This document shows positions 34,079 to 43,620 of a stretch of 64,000 nucleotides of DNA, in pieces. The notes beneath the pieces are model-generated. The model searched no databases. It was not told where the DNA came from and saw only the letters and a list, made by a program, of their open reading frames with translations. The stretch comes from Desulforhopalus sp. IMCC35007 (GTDB lineage Bacteria; Desulfobacterota; Desulfobulbia; Desulfobulbales; Desulfocapsaceae): the NCBI RefSeq assembly GCF_005116575.1, contig NZ_SWCN01000006.1:124001-188000 (forward strand), written 5' to 3'. The position numbers and the translations under genes were made by a program. The stretch's first letter is position 1. Every line of letters starts with the position of its first letter.

Positions 34079-34969
34079 ATGATACGCCGGCCTCTTATAA
34101 AGATTCATCTTTTTATGCTGCTTTCGGCGATCCTGGTTTCCACCTCCTTTATTGTGGGAGCGGCAATCACCTCAGCCCTTGATCCTGCCCTGCTCACCCT
34201 GATCCGCTTTAGTGTTGCGGCAACAATCTTCGGGCCGATTGTTCATCAGAGGTATGGCTTACACTTCTCCTTTTCTCTCCTGTGGCGCTGTAGCTTAATC
34301 AGTGGCTGCATGGTCTTTTTCTTTTGCGCAATGTTCTTGTCTCTGCGTTACACAAGTGCTTTGAATATAAGTGTTATTTTTGCACTGGTGCCTTCCATCT
34401 CCTGCTTCTACTCCTTTTTTCTACTGAGGGAGCGATTACGTAAAGAACAGTTTATTGCCCTGTTTTGCGGGCTGATCGGGGTGCTCTGGGTGATTTTTGA
34501 CGGCGATATTGTACGTCTTCTCACCATGCAATGGAATCATGGAGATATGATTTTTCTTGGGGGATGTTGCTTTATGGGGCTTTATGCTCCACTGGTGAAG
34601 ATTCTGCACCGGGGGGAGTCAATGGCGGTGATTACGTTCTGGGTGCTGGTTACCGGAGCGATCTGGTTGTTTGCCTATACAGGAAAAGACCTGGCGACAG
34701 TTTCATGGGCCGAGGTTCCACCCCTTGTCTGGGTTGGGATCTGTTATCTTGCTGTTTTCACTACCATTGTCACCTTTTTTCTGACGCAGTATTCCGTACT
34801 GTTTCTCGGGCCCACCAAAGTGACAGCCTATTCGTATCTGTATCCCGGCCTTGTCTTGGTACTCAATTTCCTTATTGGCAACGGCTTGCCCCACGCTAAG
34901 ATTATTCCGGGAGTTCTGGTGGTGTTGGTGGCCATGTTTGTGCTGATGAGGGCCAGGGAAAGCAACTAG
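34079..34969 (+). CDS. EamA/DMT-family transporter (second copy)
   Basis: A 296-residue, ten-helix protein of the drug/metabolite transporter superfamily. Family-like parts are LSAILVSTSFIVGAAITSAL, RYTSALNISVIFALVPSISC, FFLLRERLRKEQF and TKVTAYSYLYPGLVLVLNFL. ATG 34079 is selected because it directly precedes the first helix; an in-frame TTG at 34007 overlapping the SPFH stop would add 24 polar residues. It is clearly different from the family member at 3418-4344. Substrate unknown. It is probably read through from the nfeD-SPFH unit. Confidence 0.85.
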   Translation: MIRRPLIKIHLFMLLSAILVSTSFIVGAAITSALDPALLTLIRFSVAATIFGPIVHQRYGLHFSFSLLWRCSLISGCMVFFFCAMFLSLRYTSALNISVIFALVPSISCFYSFFLLRERLRKEQFIALFCGLIGVLWVIFDGDIVRLLTMQWNHGDMIFLGGCCFMGLYAPLVKILHRGESMAVITFWVLVTGAIWLFAYTGKDLATVSWAEVPPLVWVGICYLAVFTTIVTFFLTQYSVLFLGPTKVTAYSYLYPGLVLVLNFLIGNGLPHAKIIPGVLVVLVAMFVLMRARESN

Positions 34970-35007
34970 ACAAGTGGAGACGTACAGAGTATTTCCCCGT
35001 TTTTGTA

Positions 35008-35799
35008 TTATATTTCTTTTTCCACAAGATGGAGGTAAAGATCGCCTCGTCCCAGAGGTCCTGGGCGGCCTTTTCCTTTGATTCTTAGTCTTTGTCCCTG
35101 CTGACTGCCGGGGGGGATGGAAATTTTCAGGGTCTGTTCGCCCTGTCCTCCGTAGACGACTACCTGAACAACCTTGCCGTGTTCCAATTCTTGCTTCAGG
35201 AGAGGGGTATGGTAGGTAATGTCTAGGTGATCCTGATGGGGATGAGGGTGTGGAGCCCTGGTTTCTGTTCTTTTTCTGCCGCCAATAAGGTTGCCAACTG
35301 CACCGGAAATTGATTTGATTACAGAGGCTCGCCCAGAAAGAGTCTTTTTGGCAGCACCGGTGATAAGGGGTTTTGCCATCGAGCCAATGAGAAAGACACC
35401 ACCTGCAATAAGGCCTGCTTTCCCGCCAAAAAAACTCTTTTTAATAAACTGGGAACTGTGTCGAAAGCCTGATCTTTGAAATTCCCGGAGAAGGCCGGTA
35501 AACATCTTTTGAAATCTGGGATCTTTAAACAGATCTTTAAGGATGTCTTCCTGGCTGTAGGTAAAACCGTCGTTTGTGTAGGTTGTACCATTGGTTCTGC
35601 AGCGGTTGTATTCACGTCGCTTGACAGGGTCGGTTAGAACGCCGTACGCCTCTGCCACCTCCTTGAATTTTTCTTCTGCACCAGGATCGTTGGGATTGCG
35701 GTCTGGGTGGTAGCGCATGGCCAGCTTTCGATAATTCTTTCGAATTTCGTCGTCTGTACATTTGGGTGAGAGTTCCAGTATCAAATAATAATCTTTCAT
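35008..35799 (-). CDS. DnaJ-domain co-chaperone-like protein with a hydrophobic middle
   Basis: A 263-residue protein. The J domain occupies residues 1-70 with the essential HPD in [20 protein letters not shown], so it should stimulate a DnaK ATPase. Residues about 115-165 hold a glycine-rich, moderately hydrophobic stretch ([20 protein letters not shown]), and the C-terminal 70 residues resemble the substrate-binding end of DnaJ/CbpA ([20 protein letters not shown]). There is no zinc-finger domain. ATG 35799 is chosen; no clear ribosome site precedes it, and the only longer start is a TTG. The gene is alone between converging and diverging neighbours. Confidence 0.85.
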   Translation of the reverse strand: MKDYYLILELSPKCTDDEIRKNYRKLAMRYHPDRNPNDPGAEEKFKEVAEAYGVLTDPVKRREYNRCRTNGTTYTNDGFTYSQEDILKDLFKDPRFQKMFTGLLREFQRSGFRHSSQFIKKSFFGGKAGLIAGGVFLIGSMAKPLITGAAKKTLSGRASVIKSISGAVGNLIGGRKRTETRAPHPHPHQDHLDITYHTPLLKQELEHGKVVQVVVYGGQGEQTLKISIPPGSQQGQRLRIKGKGRPGPLGRGDLYLHLVEKEI

Positions 35800-36284
35800 G
35801 TATATGCGGTTTAAAGACCAGTTTACAGTCAATCTTGTCCTATGATAGCTGTTCTATCGGGCGATGGATAGGTTGTTTACGATTGCAGTCCTTTCCCAGT
35901 GGTTACAATAATAAATCTATTGTCATGAAATAACAAATAAATCCATATTAATCGTGTTATAACACTAAAGAGCGGATCTCTCACTGTTCTGCTGTTGGTC
36001 AGTCGTCTTGTATGTACTGTAAGGCGTGGAGTTGCTTGAAACTCAGGAACACAATGAACAGGTTCCTGGCCGATTGCTGAATTGGTATTTATGGCAGTGG
36101 GCTGGACTGTTCTGTTGTTTGTAAAACCCCAAAACTGTCTTGTGTAACGCACAAAAAGTAAAAATACTATTAAAGTGAGATGGATAGGAATAACTTTTCC
36201 ACCCAGGCTGTGGATAAGACCTGAAACCCAAGGCTGGATGTTTTAAATGCTGGCCTTTTGTCCAATGTATTGAAGGTTCATACT
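35800..36284. other. Gap of about 485 bases with an imperfect direct repeat
   Basis: No gene is seen. Two copies of a 17-base sequence, ACTGTTCTGyTGTTkGT, occur at 35983-35999 and 36106-36122, 123 bases apart and differing at two positions. They may be protein-binding sites for the fusion gene downstream. The last 40 bases carry the AAGG ribosome site. Confidence 0.4.
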
Positions 36285-38438
36285 ATGAAAAAACTTGTAA
36301 TTGTCTTTTTGCTGCTTGTGGCAGTTGTCGCCTTTTTTGCTTTTGATCTCGATACGGTACTGACCCTTGAAAACATCAAGGCCAATCAGGCTCAACTCCT
36401 TGAGATTCGAGACAACGCACCGTTCGTAACAAGTCTTGTGTTTTTTTCACTGTATGTGCTGGTGACAGCCCTTTCTCTTCCGGGCGCTGCAATAATGACC
36501 CTTCTTGGTGGCGGTCTGTTCGGTCTGGTCTGGGGTTTTGTCCTTATATCGTTTGCCTCAAGTCTTGGTGCAACGCTTGCCTTTCTGGTATCACGTTATC
36601 TTTTAAGAGACAGTGTGCAGAAGCGCTTTGGTGATAAACTGGCTGCGATAAATAAAGGTGTGGAGCGGGAAGGGGCGTTTTATCTCTTTACCCTGAGACT
36701 TGTGCCGATTTTTCCGTTTTTTCTCATAAATATTCTTATGGGGCTTACCCCGATCAAGACGTGGAGCTTTTACTGGGTAAGCCAGGTTGGCATGCTGGCA
36801 GGTACTCTGGTCTTTACAAATGCAGGTACCCAGCTTGCTAAAATTGACAGTCTGTCCGGTATTCTGTCACCTGGGTTACTCTTTTCTTTTGCCCTTCTTG
36901 GGCTCTTTCCTCTTATCGCCAAAAAGCTCACAGAAACCCTGAAAAAAAAGAAAGTGTATACAAAATGGACAAAACCCTCTCGTTTTGACAGAAACCTTGT
37001 GGTTATCGGTGCAGGGGCTGCGGGGCTTGTCAGTGCCTATATCGGGGCCGCTGTAAAGGCGAAGGTAACCCTGGTAGAAGCCGAAAAAATGGGTGGTGAT
37101 TGTCTCAACTACGGCTGTGTGCCGAGTAAGGCGCTGATAAAGAGTGCCAAAATTGTCCATTACCTAAAAAACGCTGGACATTATGGCCTCGAGGATAACA
37201 GTCCTTCTTTCAGTTTTAAAAAAGTAATGCAGCGGGTTCATGCTATTATAGCAACGGTCGAACCCCACGACAGTGTTGAACGTTACACCAAGCTCGGGGT
37301 CGAAGTGTTGAAAGGCTATGCAACGGTGGTTGATCCATGGACCGTTGAAATAGCCTTTGAAAATGGTGAAAAAAAACGGCTGACAACCCGAGCAATAATT
37401 ATTGCCGCCGGGGCGCGTCCTTTTGTCCCTCCCTTGCCTGGGATTGAAGATTCAGAGTATCTCACCAGTGATACCCTTTGGGACAAACTCGCTGAACGTG
37501 ACACCGTACCGGAGCGTCTTGTTATTCTGGGTGGCGGCCCCATAGGATGTGAGCTGGCCCAGAGCTTTGCCCGCCTGGGGGCAAATGTGGTACAGATCGA
37601 GCGTGGGGCGGTCATCATGGGCCGAGAAGATCTGGAGGTTTCTGCCTTTGCCAGGGCGTCTCTTGAAAAGGACGGGGTGACAGTCCTGACAGAGCACAGT
37701 GCGCAGAGGTGTATTCAAGACGATCAGGGCAAGGCGGTTATTGTAGAAAATGGCGGGCAAAAAAAGAGAGTTGACTACGACGTATTTATCTGTGCAGTGG
37801 GCAGAAGTGCTCGACTGGATGGCTATGGTCTTGAAAATCTAGGGATAAAGACAGAGCGAACTGTTGTAACAAATGAGTATCTCGAAACAATCTATCCTAA
37901 TATCCTGGCCGCAGGTGATGTGGCCGGTCCCTACCAGTTCACCCATACAGCAGGGCATCAGGCCTGGTACGCTGCAGTTAATGCCCTCTTTGGGGAGTGG
38001 AAGAAGTTTAAGGTCGATTATTCCGTAATCCCCTGGACAACTTTTATTGATCCTGAGGTGGCAAGAGTTGGTCTCAACGAGCAGGAAGCCAGGGGAAGAG
38101 GTATCAAGTACGAAGTGACCCGCTTTGGAATCGATGACCTTGATCGTGCCATCGCTGATGGTTCGGCAGAGGGTTTTGTTAAAGTACTCACCGTTCCCGG
38201 CAAGGATCGTATCCTCGGGGTAACCATCGTGGGAGCCCATGGTGGAGATCTGTTAAGTGAGTTCGTGCTTGCCATGAAGCACGGACTTGGCCTGAACAAG
38301 ATCCTTGGGACAATTCATACCTACCCCACCCTTGCCGAAGCAAATAAATACGTTGCAGGAGAATGGAAAAGAGCCCATGCGCCTCACAAGTTGCTGGCCT
38401 GGGTTGAAAAGTACCATACCTGGAAAAGGGGACAATGA
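36285..38438 (+). CDS. Fusion of a VTT (TVP38/DedA-like) membrane domain with a MerA-like flavin disulfide reductase
   Basis: A 717-residue fusion. Residues 1-215 are a VTT/SNARE-associated membrane domain with about six helices (LPGAAIMTLLGGGLFGLVWG, LRLVPIFPFFLINILMGLTP). From about 235 on it is a pyridine-nucleotide disulfide oxidoreductase: FAD site VVIGAGAAGLVSAYIG, redox-active cysteines in GGDCLNYGCVPSKAL, NAD(P)H site ILGGGPIGCELAQSF, FAD contact ILAAGDVAGPYQFTHTA and the C-terminal His-Pro-like dimer region TIHTYPTLAEANKYV. The reductase part is MerA/dihydrolipoamide dehydrogenase-like but lacks a mercury-binding N-terminal domain. ATG 36285 has AAGG upstream. The DUF547 gene overlaps its end, so both are one unit; substrate unknown. 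Confidence 0.9.
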   Translation: MKKLVIVFLLLVAVVAFFAFDLDTVLTLENIKANQAQLLEIRDNAPFVTSLVFFSLYVLVTALSLPGAAIMTLLGGGLFGLVWGFVLISFASSLGATLAFLVSRYLLRDSVQKRFGDKLAAINKGVEREGAFYLFTLRLVPIFPFFLINILMGLTPIKTWSFYWVSQVGMLAGTLVFTNAGTQLAKIDSLSGILSPGLLFSFALLGLFPLIAKKLTETLKKKKVYTKWTKPSRFDRNLVVIGAGAAGLVSAYIGAAVKAKVTLVEAEKMGGDCLNYGCVPSKALIKSAKIVHYLKNAGHYGLEDNSPSFSFKKVMQRVHAIIATVEPHDSVERYTKLGVEVLKGYATVVDPWTVEIAFENGEKKRLTTRAIIIAAGARPFVPPLPGIEDSEYLTSDTLWDKLAERDTVPERLVILGGGPIGCELAQSFARLGANVVQIERGAVIMGREDLEVSAFARASLEKDGVTVLTEHSAQRCIQDDQGKAVIVENGGQKKRVDYDVFICAVGRSARLDGYGLENLGIKTERTVVTNEYLETIYPNILAAGDVAGPYQFTHTAGHQAWYAAVNALFGEWKKFKVDYSVIPWTTFIDPEVARVGLNEQEARGRGIKYEVTRFGIDDLDRAIADGSAEGFVKVLTVPGKDRILGVTIVGAHGGDLLSEFVLAMKHGLGLNKILGTIHTYPTLAEANKYVAGEWKRAHAPHKLLAWVEKYHTWKRGQ

Positions 38439-39244
38439 TGCTGCAATTTCTTTTTACCTTGTGTTTTTTTCTTCTTTCTTGTGCACCGGTTTCGGCTGCG
38501 GGGTTTGATCACACTCTCTGGAATAACCTCTTGAATAAACATGTTGTTGCCATTAACGATGGTAAGGTAACAGAGGTTGATTACCGGGCAATGCTGCAGG
38601 ATAGAGCCAACCTTCAGTCATATCTTGCACAGCTCTCGACAGTAGAGACGACTGACTTTCTGCAGTGGTCTAAAGCCGAGCAACTTGCGTTTTTAATCAA
38701 TGCCTATAATAGCTGGACTGTAGAGCTTATTTTGACCCGCTATCCTGACCTTACATCCATAAAAGAACTGGGCTCTTTTTTTCAGTCCCCCTGGAAGAAA
38801 AAGTTTATCTTCCTCCTCGGTGAAAAGCGCAGTCTCGATGACATCGAACATAATCTTATCCGGGAGCCCGGAAGGTATAACGAGCCAAGGATACACTTCG
38901 CCGTCAACTGTGCGAGTATCGGCTGTCCGGCACTTCGCTGGGAGGCCTATCGTGGCGAAATTTTAGAGCAACAGCTTATAAGTGCGGAAAAGTTGTTTTT
39001 AAGTGATCAAACAAGAAACAGAATAGTAGAAGGAGGAGTCTTTGAAGTATCTTCAATTTTTAGTTGGTATGGAGATGACTTTCGTGAATGGGCTGGGAGT
39101 GCTCAATCCTTGGAAGAATATTTCCTTTCAAAGGCATTGATGTTTTCTGGCTACACTGACTATTATGAAAAAAATTCAGGAAGACCAGTTAAGATACGCT
39201 ATCTTGAGTATGACTGGAGGCTCAACGACATCACAGTGAAGTGA
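38435..39244 (+). CDS. Exported DUF547 protein
   Basis: A 269-residue protein with a signal peptide (residues 1-24) and a DUF547 domain: FDHTLWNNLLNKHV, AFLINAYNSWTVELILTRYP and the conserved FAVNCASIGCPALRWEAY. Its start overlaps the end of the VTT-reductase fusion, and a GGGGAC lies before it, so the two are translated together. DUF547 proteins have a fold related to transglutaminase/papain-like enzymes in general descriptions, but the reaction is unknown. Periplasmic location is expected. No gene follows on this strand for over 5 kb. Confidence 0.9.
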   Translation: MMLQFLFTLCFFLLSCAPVSAAGFDHTLWNNLLNKHVVAINDGKVTEVDYRAMLQDRANLQSYLAQLSTVETTDFLQWSKAEQLAFLINAYNSWTVELILTRYPDLTSIKELGSFFQSPWKKKFIFLLGEKRSLDDIEHNLIREPGRYNEPRIHFAVNCASIGCPALRWEAYRGEILEQQLISAEKLFLSDQTRNRIVEGGVFEVSSIFSWYGDDFREWAGSAQSLEEYFLSKALMFSGYTDYYEKNSGRPVKIRYLEYDWRLNDITVK

Positions 39245-39464
39245 GAAGAGTACTGAGTTGAGTTCTTTGCTGCAATCCGTGACCGTGCTTATTGCAACTG
39301 TTTTTAGACCGAGGTTTTTGTATGGGCATCCAGCAACATATAAAGGACTTCTCGATAGGGCAGGGGATGGCCTGTAAATGATTACGATACAGCCTCATCT
39401 GATCTCAGCGGCCATTTTGGGACTTGTGAATCTGAGAATTAACATCCTTACTTTTAGGAGTATT

Positions 39465-40172
39465 TTATCCGAATAGAGCGCTGTAATAACGAGACAGGGC
39501 AAAGTAGAGCAGCGGCAGGAAAATCCCTGGAATCAGGTTTCCCACCCGAATCGATGTTATCTTGAGCATGTTAAAGCCGATGGCCATGATGAGTAAGCCA
39601 CCAACGGATGTCATCTGCTCTATTGTCTCAGGAACAAGAAGATCCTTCATGGAAGTGGCTGTCAGGGTGATCAGGCCCTGGTACAGAAAGACAGCAAGTC
39701 CCGAAAACATAACACCCAGCCCCATGGCAGAGGCGAAAATGATGGAAGTCACACCATCCAGAACTGATTTTGCAAAAAGGGTCTGATGGTTTCCGGTCAG
39801 GCCGCTTTCAAGTGAGCCGATAATTGCCATGGAACCGACACAGAAAACGAGGCTGGCGGTTACAAAACCGCGGGCAAAGGATCTGTTGTCCTTTGATTTT
39901 GATGTGACCTTACTCTCGAGAAAGGCACCTAATGCTTCCAGCTTTTTCTCAATTCTTAGCGCCTCACCTATAATTGCCCCGATAATCACAGAAAAAATGA
40001 CGATCATCAGGCTATCCGATGTAAGGGCGCTCTTAATGCCAATGAGAAGGACGGATAACCCTACTGCACTGAGAATAATTTCTTCATAATTTTTCGCGAT
40101 ACCTTTACTGAAAAACAGCCCCAGCAGACTGCCTGCAACTATCGCAAGAGCATTGACAATTGTTCCGAGCAT
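39465..40172 (-). CDS. DUF554 membrane protein
   Basis: A 235-residue protein with about seven helices of the DUF554 (YdfK/YqgA) family. Recognisable: MLGTIVNALAIVAGSLLGLF, LSAVGLSVLLIGIKSAL, FCVGSMAIIGSLESGLTG and DGVTSIIFASAMGLGVMFS. Its glycine/serine-rich repeat pattern suggests a channel or carrier but no substrate is known. GGAACGAAT upstream of ATG 40172 supports the start. It is a single gene; the sigma-54 regulator gene lies 204 bases upstream on the same strand. Confidence 0.9.
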   Translation of the reverse strand: MLGTIVNALAIVAGSLLGLFFSKGIAKNYEEIILSAVGLSVLLIGIKSALTSDSLMIVIFSVIIGAIIGEALRIEKKLEALGAFLESKVTSKSKDNRSFARGFVTASLVFCVGSMAIIGSLESGLTGNHQTLFAKSVLDGVTSIIFASAMGLGVMFSGLAVFLYQGLITLTATSMKDLLVPETIEQMTSVGGLLIMAIGFNMLKITSIRVGNLIPGIFLPLLYFALSRYYSALFG

Positions 40173-40376
40173 ATTCGTTCCAGTGGAAAAACCTTTAGGA
40201 TAGGGGTGGTCGATCCACGCCTGTTGATTCTGACCTTCACCGAAGGTGATGTTATACCACGGCGGAAATATTATGAAACATCTCTTTTGGCCTTTCTCTT
40301 TTTTTCTGCAGGTGGGGCAATCATAGTAAGCACGGTAGCACTCACATAAGATTTTTTATGGTAATGAGCTGTTGTG

Positions 40377-41738
40377 TCACATCTTGTCGAGTCTGTAGCG
40401 TAAAGTAGCCCTTGAGAGACCGAGGAGGCGCGCCGCCTGGGAAACATTGTTGTTAGCCGCCTCCATGGCATATTGGATATACGATCTTTCCAGTTCTTCA
40501 AGACCGACTCTGTGGTCGCGCATGAGGAGTTCAACGACCTGGTTAAGATTCAGTTCTCCCAGTGGTTTACCCTGAGATTCATGGAGTATGACATGCTGGG
40601 CGGTAATTTTATCGCCTTTGGAGAGAATCATGGCCCTTTCCAGTACGTTGCGCAATTCTCTGATGTTACCCTTCCATGGATGGTTGTAGAGCATCTCCAT
40701 CGCTTTTTCTGTGAGGGTAGGGGGACGTCTGCCGAAGTTGTTGCTGAACTCACCAATGAAATATTGTGACAGAAGGGGAATGTCACCCCGTCTTTCTCGC
40801 AGGGGCGGGATTCGAATAGGGAAGACGCTGATACGGTAGTATAGATCCTCTCTGAAACTTTTTTCCTGGACCATTTTTTCAAGGTCTTGGTTGGTGGCAG
40901 CAATAATCCGGACATCCGCCTGGATGGTTTTATTGCCTCCGAGACGTTCAAAACTTTTGGATTCGAGAACGCGGAGAAACTTTGCCTGTACATCGAGCTC
41001 CATATCCCCGATTTCATCAAGGAAAAGAGTTCCTCCCGAGGCTATTTCAAATTTTCCTTTTTTGAGCTGGTGTGCTCCGGTAAAGGCACCTTTCTCATGG
41101 CCAAAAAGTTCGGCTTCGAGAAGGGCCGAAGGAATAGCTGCACAGTTGACCGGTAGAAAAGGGTTTTTGGACCTTGGACTGTTGAGGTGGGTGGCCCTTG
41201 AGAGCAGTTCTTTGCCGGTTCCACTTTCACCTGTGATAAGTACCGTTGTGTCCTGGTGGGAGACATCACCTGCAAGGCGAAGAATCTCACAAATTTCACT
41301 GGAATCTCCGACAATATTATTAAAGGTGTATTTTCCTTCAATTTCCCTTCTCAGATATTTCACCTCAGATGTTAACTTACTGATCTGTTGAGCTCTTTTG
41401 ACACTGGAACGCAGTTTGTCTTCCGTAAAAGGTTTGGTCACATAGTCAAAGGCGCCTTCATGGATTGCTTCGACTGCGCTGTCAATGGAACCAAAGGCGG
41501 TGATGACAATGACGGGTATCTCAGGCTTGGCATTTTTGATGTGCTTGAGCACCTCCATACCACTTATTTTTGGGAGTTTGAGGTCTGAAATCACCATGTT
41601 AATGCTTTCAGTACTGAAGACATTGATCGCTTCATCCCCATCACTGGCCTCAAAAATATTGAGTTCCATGTCGGAGAGCAGCATTTTGATCACTTCCCTC
41701 ATTCTAGTTTCATCTTCAACGATCAGTAGATTGGACAT
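40377..41738 (-). CDS. Sigma-54-dependent response regulator (NtrC family)
   Basis: A 453-residue regulator: receiver domain with phospho-Asp in MVISDLKLPKISG and Lys in VTKPFTEDK; AAA+ domain with Walker A GESGTGKELL, a canonical GAFTGA loop (EKGAFTGAHQ), Walker B GGTLFLDEIGD and LRERRGDIPLL; C-terminal Fis-type helix-turn-helix (VSQAARLLGLSRATLRYRL). ATG 41738 follows AAGGAG; a TTG six bases upstream is less likely. Its first 23 bases overlap the end of the kinase gene, so they are translated together. Targets are unknown; no consensus sigma-54 promoter is seen in the adjacent gaps. Confidence 0.93.
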   Translation of the reverse strand: MSNLLIVEDETRMREVIKMLLSDMELNIFEASDGDEAINVFSTESINMVISDLKLPKISGMEVLKHIKNAKPEIPVIVITAFGSIDSAVEAIHEGAFDYVTKPFTEDKLRSSVKRAQQISKLTSEVKYLRREIEGKYTFNNIVGDSSEICEILRLAGDVSHQDTTVLITGESGTGKELLSRATHLNSPRSKNPFLPVNCAAIPSALLEAELFGHEKGAFTGAHQLKKGKFEIASGGTLFLDEIGDMELDVQAKFLRVLESKSFERLGGNKTIQADVRIIAATNQDLEKMVQEKSFREDLYYRISVFPIRIPPLRERRGDIPLLSQYFIGEFSNNFGRRPPTLTEKAMEMLYNHPWKGNIRELRNVLERAMILSKGDKITAQHVILHESQGKPLGELNLNQVVELLMRDHRVGLEELERSYIQYAMEAANNNVSQAARLLGLSRATLRYRLDKM

Positions 41739-43620
41739 TACCAAAAGGCTCCTTGATTATGCATGGAAAATAGAGATAAAAAGTTGTTCCTTCATCGAGG
41801 GTACTTTCCACCTGGAGATGGCCCCGGTGGAGTTTCGTCAGTTGTGAAACAATGGAGAGACCAAGACCGATACCGTCGTCGCGGAAGGAAACAAAAGGAT
41901 CCATAATTTTTTCAAGTTGTTCACAACTCATGCCATGGCCTTCATCTGTGATGGAAATTATCAGCCAGTCCCTTGCAACGGTAAATGGATTTCTGATGGA
42001 GATAAAACGCTTCCTGGCCCCGCCTATTTCCGGTTCCCTTTCCGCCCGGATTGTTATGGTGACCTTTCCACCATCTGGCATAGCCTTGAAGGCGTTGAGG
42101 AAAATATTGATAAAAATCTGTCTCAGCTGGGCTGGATCGGCTTCGATAAGCGGTAAATCGTCTGGATACTCACGGATAATCTGATACCCTTCTTCCAGAT
42201 ACCTCTCCTCTGTTGCCGATAGGGTCTCTTCAAGTACCCTGCCTATATCAACTTCACTGAAAAGTGGGGTCGCTGGTCTGGCAAAGGCCAGAAATGCCTG
42301 GAGGGTGGTGTCCAGACGGACAACTTCATCCATGATAAAGCTTGCCGCTTTTTCCCGCATCTCCCAGGGGCGCTTTCGATCAAGGACAACCTGGGTGGAA
42401 CCGAGGATGATTCCCAGTGGATTTTTTATCTCATGGGCGATGCCTGCAGTCATCTTTCCAACAGCAGCAAGTTTTTGTTTCTCCTGCAGTTCCATATAGG
42501 TGTTTTTAACCTCAACCAGGCTTTTGCGTAAAGAAAGAGCCATTTTATTAAAGGCCCTTGCCAGATCTTTTGCCACATCCGGGTCACTGACCTGGACCCG
42601 GTACTCAAGATCTCCACTGGTGATACGTTCAATGCCCTGTTTCAGCTTGAGCAGGGGGCTTATAATGTTTTTACTGAGGAGGTAGCTGAAAATACTCGAG
42701 AAAAATATAGCTGCTATGACAAGGCTTAAGGTCGTCAGTTGTATTACCCTGATTTTCTTGAGATAACTTGAAGTAGAGACCGTCACTCCGATAGTCCAGT
42801 CATTTTCAGGATATTTTGTGTAAGAGGTAAAATACTGACCATCGTCAAAGTCTGTTTCCCCAAAGATTTTCTTTTCACTGTCGAGCTGTTGTCGAATAGT
42901 TCTCAGCAGGTCAAGTTTTTCATTGCTATGGGGCAAAGCGGTAATCCATGGATGGGCGATGATGTGGCCGGTTTTATTTTCAAAAATATAGGCCATACTT
43001 TCCCTGCCTATATCCAATTCCTGAAGAAACCGGGAAAAGGCGATAAGGTCCACGTCAATACCACAGACGCCCCGAAGTCTCTGGCGGTGGTCGAGGACAG
43101 GAATAGAAACGGTAATACCGGGTTTCTGGTTGGAGGCAAACAGGTATACATCGGTCCAATGGGTGCTCTGGCTCTTCGCAGCTCCCTTGTACCAGGGGCG
43201 GGTTCGTGGATCGAAGATTTTGTGCACCTCCGGCGTCTGGGGAGGGACCATGGTGAAAGAGCCGTTACTGTCTCCGTAGTAGATGTTGACAAATTCCTGG
43301 TGATCTTTTTTGAACAGGGTTAGATATTGTAATATTTCCGTGGTGTTATCTGTGTTGATGAGCTTGCTTTCAAATAATGAGGCCAGTAGGGTGACGCTTG
43401 TGGTGTGCTGGGCCAGAAAAGAGGTAACGTGTTTGGCAATCTGCAGCCCGGTGCCGACCGTATATTGCTCCATCTGGTCTTCGGCCACATGAAGGGCCTG
43501 GAGATAGCCGACATATCCTGTGATAGGAATAAAAATTACACTGATCATCACCAGGGCAAGAAAAATTCGAAGCTGAAAAGACTGACGAAATTTCCTCAGA
43601 TATTTCTTCATCTTTTTCAT
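41716..43620 (-). CDS. Membrane sensor histidine kinase with double-Cache sensor
   Basis: A 634-residue kinase. Two helices (about residues 18-40 and 295-318) enclose a large periplasmic dCache_1-type sensor (DPRTRPWYKGAAKSQSTHWT, GVCGIDVDLIAFSRFL), usually a small-ligand receptor. A HAMP domain follows (SPLLKLKQGIERITSGDLEY), then HisKA with His in TAGIAHEIKNPLGIILGS (about H396), and the ATPase domain (NIFLNAFKAMPDGG, ITDEGHGMS, DDGIGLGLSIVSQL). It lies between a lipoprotein gene, whose stop abuts its ATG, and the sigma-54 regulator, so the three form a cassette like that at 13-16.6 kb. Ligand unknown. Confidence 0.93.
   Translation of the reverse strand: MKKMKKYLRKFRQSFQLRIFLALVMISVIFIPITGYVGYLQALHVAEDQMEQYTVGTGLQIAKHVTSFLAQHTTSVTLLASLFESKLINTDNTTEILQYLTLFKKDHQEFVNIYYGDSNGSFTMVPPQTPEVHKIFDPRTRPWYKGAAKSQSTHWTDVYLFASNQKPGITVSIPVLDHRQRLRGVCGIDVDLIAFSRFLQELDIGRESMAYIFENKTGHIIAHPWITALPHSNEKLDLLRTIRQQLDSEKKIFGETDFDDGQYFTSYTKYPENDWTIGVTVSTSSYLKKIRVIQLTTLSLVIAAIFFSSIFSYLLSKNIISPLLKLKQGIERITSGDLEYRVQVSDPDVAKDLARAFNKMALSLRKSLVEVKNTYMELQEKQKLAAVGKMTAGIAHEIKNPLGIILGSTQVVLDRKRPWEMREKAASFIMDEVVRLDTTLQAFLAFARPATPLFSEVDIGRVLEETLSATEERYLEEGYQIIREYPDDLPLIEADPAQLRQIFINIFLNAFKAMPDGGKVTITIRAEREPEIGGARKRFISIRNPFTVARDWLIISITDEGHGMSCEQLEKIMDPFVSFRDDGIGLGLSIVSQLTKLHRGHLQVESTLDEGTTFYLYFPCIIKEPFGNVQSTDR

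Noticed and set aside
6107-39396. Shared 13-mer ACGATACAGCCTC at 6107-6119 and 39384-39396
   Set aside because: Matches of this length are expected by chance in 64 kb, and the second copy lacks the inverted repeat.
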